Shown here: positions 60,303 through 64,000 of the stretch, piece after piece
Position numbering within the stretch: position 1 is the stretch's first letter
How the letters are laid out: each line of letters begins with the position of its first letter
NCBI RefSeq assembly: GCF_027409185.1
Contig: NC_084469.1
Coordinates: forward strand, 30,246,293 to 30,310,292
Direction: 5' to 3'
From: Cynocephalus volans
Lineage: Eukaryota > Chordata > Mammalia > Dermoptera > Cynocephalidae
DNA length: 64,000 nt
Program-made: the position numbers and the translations under genes
Notes under the pieces: model-generated
Seen by the model: the letters and a program-made list of their open reading frames with translations, nothing else
Told to the model about the DNA's origin: nothing
Databases searched by the model: none

Positions 60303-62070
60303 ACAATCTATGACCACTGCAGTAGCCTGGGGCTCATAGGGAGGGAGCAGTTTCAAGTGTGTGTTCCTGGGTCAATTCAGTTGCATGTTCCCCCAGAAGT
60401 TCCTTATACTGGTGCACGGCTACAGAGGCCACCCCAAGAGGGGCATTTGGGTTCTCCTCCCCCTTCTCATGACTATAAGAATTGTATGGCCATCCTTCCC
60501 CTATCCTGCCTCTGGTGACCTCTATTCTGTTCTCTTCTTTTGAAAGTTCACCATATTATTATGATTGTATCTTTCTTTCCTATTTTATTTTATTTTTTAG
60601 CTCCTACTTCTAAGTGAGGACATGTGGTATTTCTCTTTTTGTGCCTGGCTTATTTCACTTAACATAATTTTCTCTTAGTTCATCTATGTTGCTGTGAATG
60701 GCAGTATTTCATTCTTTTTATGGCATAGTAGTATTCCATTGAGTATATATACCACAATTTCCTTATCTGGGCATCTGAAGATGGACGTTCAGGTTGGTGC
60801 CAACTCTTGGCTATTGTAAATAGAGCCGCAATAAACATGGGAGTACAGGTACCCCTTCTACGTGATGATTTCCATTCTTTTGGGAATATACCCAGCAGTG
60901 GGATTACTGGATCATATGGCAGTTTTATCTGTAGTTGTTTGAGGAACCTCTATACCATTTGGCATAATGGCTGCACCAACATACAGTCACACCAACAGCA
61001 TAGGAAGATTGCTCTTTCTCTGCATCCCTACCAGCATTTGTTATTTTGTCCTTTTGATAGTAGCAAGTCTAACTTGGGTGAAATATCTCAATGTGGTTTT
61101 GATTTGCATTTCCCTGATGCTTAGTGATATTGAGCATTTTTTCATGTGTCTATCAGCCATTCATATATCTTCCTTTGAGAAATGCCTATTCAGCACCTTT
61201 GCCCATTTTTTAATTGGGTTTTTTTATATACTATTAAGTCGCTTGAGGTTCTTATATGTTCTGGATATCAATCCTTTGTTGCATGTATAGCTTGCAAGTA
61301 TTTTCTCACACTCTGTAGATTGCCTTTTTGCTCTGTTTCTTTTCCTATGAAGAAGCTTTTTAGTTTGATATAATCCCATTTGTTTATTTTTCCTTTTGAT
61401 GACTGTGCTTTTGGGGTCATATTCAAAAGGTCTTTGCCCAGTCCTACTTCCTGAAGTCTTTCCCCTATGTTTTCTTTTAGGAGTTTTATATTTTCAGAAT
61501 GTATATTTAATTCCTTTATATTTAATTCATTTTGGTTTGATTTTGGTATACAGCAAGAGTATGGGTCTAATTTTATTATTCTACTTATTGATGTCCAGTT
61601 TTCCCAACACCACGTGTAAAAGAGGCAGTCTTTTCTCAATGCATGTTCTTGGAGTCTTTGTCGAAGATCAGTTGGCTGTAAGTACATGGGATGATTTCTG
61701 GGTTCTCTATTCTTTTCCATTGGTCTGAGTGTCTGTTTTTATGCCAGTACCATGCTATTTTGGTTACTGTTGCTTTGTAGTATAATTTGAAGTCAGGTAG
61801 TGTTATGCCTCTGGATTTATTATTTTTTTTTGCTCAGGATTGCTTTGGCTATTTGGGGTCTTTTGTTGTTCCATGTGAATGTTAGCATTATTTTTTACAT
61901 TTCTGTGAAGAAAGTCATTGGTGTTTTGATAGGGATTGCACTGAATCTGTAGATTGTTTTGAGTAGTATGGACATTTTCACAATGTTAATTCTTCCAATC
62001 CAAGAGCATGGGATGTCTTTCCATCTTTTTGTGTCCTCTTTAATTTCTTTCAACATTGATTTGTAGTTTT

Positions 62071-62082
62071 TGTTGAGAGATC
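62071..62082. repeat. TSD of L1-H, left copy
   Basis: TGTTGAGAGATC, repeated at 62514-62525. Confidence 0.85.
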
Positions 62083-62513
62083 ATTTTCTTTTTCTAAACT
62101 TATTTTTTTTAAAAAATTTTTTGAAAAGTTTACTTTATTTAATTAATTAATTAATTTTAATTTTTAAAAAATGTTTTGTTTTGTTTTTATTGGTTATGAA
62201 TATTCATGGGTTACAAAGCAAGTTGTCACCACTTGTTCCTAAGATGTGATGGCCAGATCCATACTGGCAGCATGTCCATTACCATAAATTATGATTATAC
62301 CCTATGTTCTCCACCCAATTATCCCCTTGGTTATCCGCAAACTTCCTCACCATCTCCCTTTCCCCTCTCCACTTTGTATCCCTAGGTATGTTCTCTCTCT
62401 CTGCAAGTCCAGCACACCACTGTGGTCTTTCTTTCCTTTCTTCTTTATCTCTTAGCTCCCACTTATGAGAGAGTACATACAGTATTTTTCCCTCTGTGCT
62501 TTGCTTATTTCAC
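62083..62513 (-). mobile_element. L1-H: short 5'-truncated L1 3' end
   Basis: About 430 bp, minus strand: an A/T-rich tail region with a TTAA tract (62130-62150), a GTTACAAAGCAAGTTGTCAC block and a pyrimidine-rich 3' UTR segment, ending with the last ORF2 bases (TTAGCTCCCACTTATGAGAG). Flanked by a 12-bp TSD in L1-G ORF2. Confidence 0.8.
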
Positions 62514-62790
62514 TGTTGAGAGATCTTTTAACTTCATTAAATTTATTCCTAAGTATTTTATTTTTTGGTGACTATTGTAAATGGGTTTGCTTTCTTGATT
62601 TCCTTTTCTGCTAGTTCATTGTTGGAGTATAAAATTCTACTAGTGTTTGTGCATTGATTTTGTATCCTGCAATATTACTGACATCATTTATCAACTCTAA
62701 GAGTTTTTTTGTAGAGTCTTTAGGCTTTTCTATATATAGGATTGTGTCACCTGCAAGGAGGGACAGTTTCACTTCATCTTTCTCAATCTA

Positions 62791-62889
<99 letters not shown>

Positions 62890-64000
62890 CTAAGGGAAAA
62901 GCTTTCAACTTTTCACCATTGAGGATGATATTGGTGGTGAGTTTGTCATATATGGCTTTTATTGTGTTCAGATACTTTCCTTCTTACTTTGTTGAGAGTC
63001 TTTATCATAAAGGTACATTGAATTTTATCACATGCTTTTTCTCTACCTATTAATATACTCATATGATATTTGACCTTGATTTTGTTGATGTGGTGTATCA
63101 CATTTATTGACTTCCATGTGTTGAACCATCCTTGCATCCCTTGGATGAATCCCACTTGATTGTGGAGTATAATTTTTTTGATGTGTTACTGCATTCTATT
63201 TGCTAATATTTTATTGAGGATTTTTGTGTCTATGTTCATCAAAGATATCGGCTTGTAGTTTTCTTTTTGTTGTATCTTTGTATCTAGGGTGGTGTTGATC
63301 TCCTAGAATGAGTTTGGGAGAATGGCCTCTGTTTCAATTTTTTGGAAAGCTTGAAGAGAATTGGTATTAATTCCCCTTTAAATGTTTGGTAGGATTCAGC
63401 AGTGCAACCATCCAGTCCTGGGCTTTACTTTGTTGGGAGACTGCTGATTATTGCTTCAATCTCATTGCTTTTTACTAGACTGTTCAGGTTTTCCATGACT
63501 TCTTAGTTCAGTCTTGGTAGTTTGTATGTGTCCAGAAATTTGTCCATTTCCTCCAAGTTTTCAAATTTGTTGGCATACAGTTGTTTGTAATAATCTCTAA
63601 TGATTCTTTTTATTTCTCTGGTATCTGCTTTAATGTCTCCTTTTTCATTTCTAATTTTTGTTATTTGAGTCTTTTCTCTCTCTCTCTCTCTCTCTGTTTT
63701 TTAGTTAGCCTTGCTAATGGTTTGTCTATTTTGTTTATCTTCTTGAAAAAACAATGTTTTGTTTTACTGAACTTTTACATTTTTTTTCCTTCTACTTCAT
63801 TTAGTTCTGCTCTGGTCTTATTTATTTTCATCTACTAATTTTGGTATTGGATCATTCTTGGTGTTCTAGTGCTTGGAGATGTAGCAATAGGTTGTTTACT
63901 TGAAATCTTTCTGTTCTTTTGATGTAAGCATTTACTGCAATAAACTTTCCTGTTAGTGCTGCCTTTTTGGTATCCCACAGGTTTTGGTATGATGTGTCTT

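Overview
This is mammalian nuclear DNA from an olfactory-receptor (OR) cluster, heavily colonised by LINE-1 (L1) retrotransposons. There are only two host protein-coding genes. Both are single-exon class II OR genes of family 1: an OR1A-like gene on the minus strand (17112-18041) and a second intact family 1 gene on the plus strand (54603-55553). OR1A genes lie in the human 17p13 OR cluster, so this window is probably the orthologous region of another mammal. Two tRNA-derived SINEs (40753-40898 and 52226-52367) have a GGTTCGGATCC B box, an ATCCTATATAGGA core and an oligo(A) tail. They match my recollection of the CYN SINE family, which is known from colugos (Dermoptera). The best guess for the organism is therefore a colugo such as Galeopterus; this is an inference, not a database result.

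Layout. 1-15760: a minus-strand L1 ('L1-A') split by a composite plus-strand insertion, made of a full-length L1 ('L1-B', 752-7516, ORF1 intact, ORF2 broken) followed directly by a 5'-truncated close relative ('L1-C2', 7519-10568). A 15-bp target-site duplication (TSD) brackets the whole 9.8-kb insert. 15760-20600: mostly single-copy DNA with a 300-bp (ATCT)n array and the OR1A-like gene. 20600-28200: old, decayed L1s, one of them nearly full length. 28200-32640: largely single-copy DNA with two MIRs, a long (CA)n and a short direct duplication. 32640-43480: nested L1s, including full-length minus-strand 'L1-D' (33337-39238) inside 'L1-C', L1 fragments in opposed orientations, and one CYN SINE. 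43480-49600: single-copy DNA with MIR/L2-type remnants; one MIR is split by a 1.6-kb internally deleted L1 ('L1-E', 47869-49478). 49730-53060: an ancient minus-strand L1 with the second CYN SINE. 53060-57080: mostly single-copy DNA around the second OR gene. 57080-64000: further nested L1s (L1-F in an old L1; L1-H in L1-G).

How it fits together. The ORs would each be expressed monoallelically in olfactory neurons; nothing here forms an operon or a multi-gene pathway. The most unusual material is in the L1s. Several have tandem-repeat ('monomer') arrays in the 5' UTR, reminiscent of rodent L1 promoters, and one internally deleted element keeps both L1 ends and a TSD but almost no coding sequence. 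I found no novel protein system. The items most worth checking are the L1 5' UTR arrays, L1-E and the 9.8-kb composite insertion.
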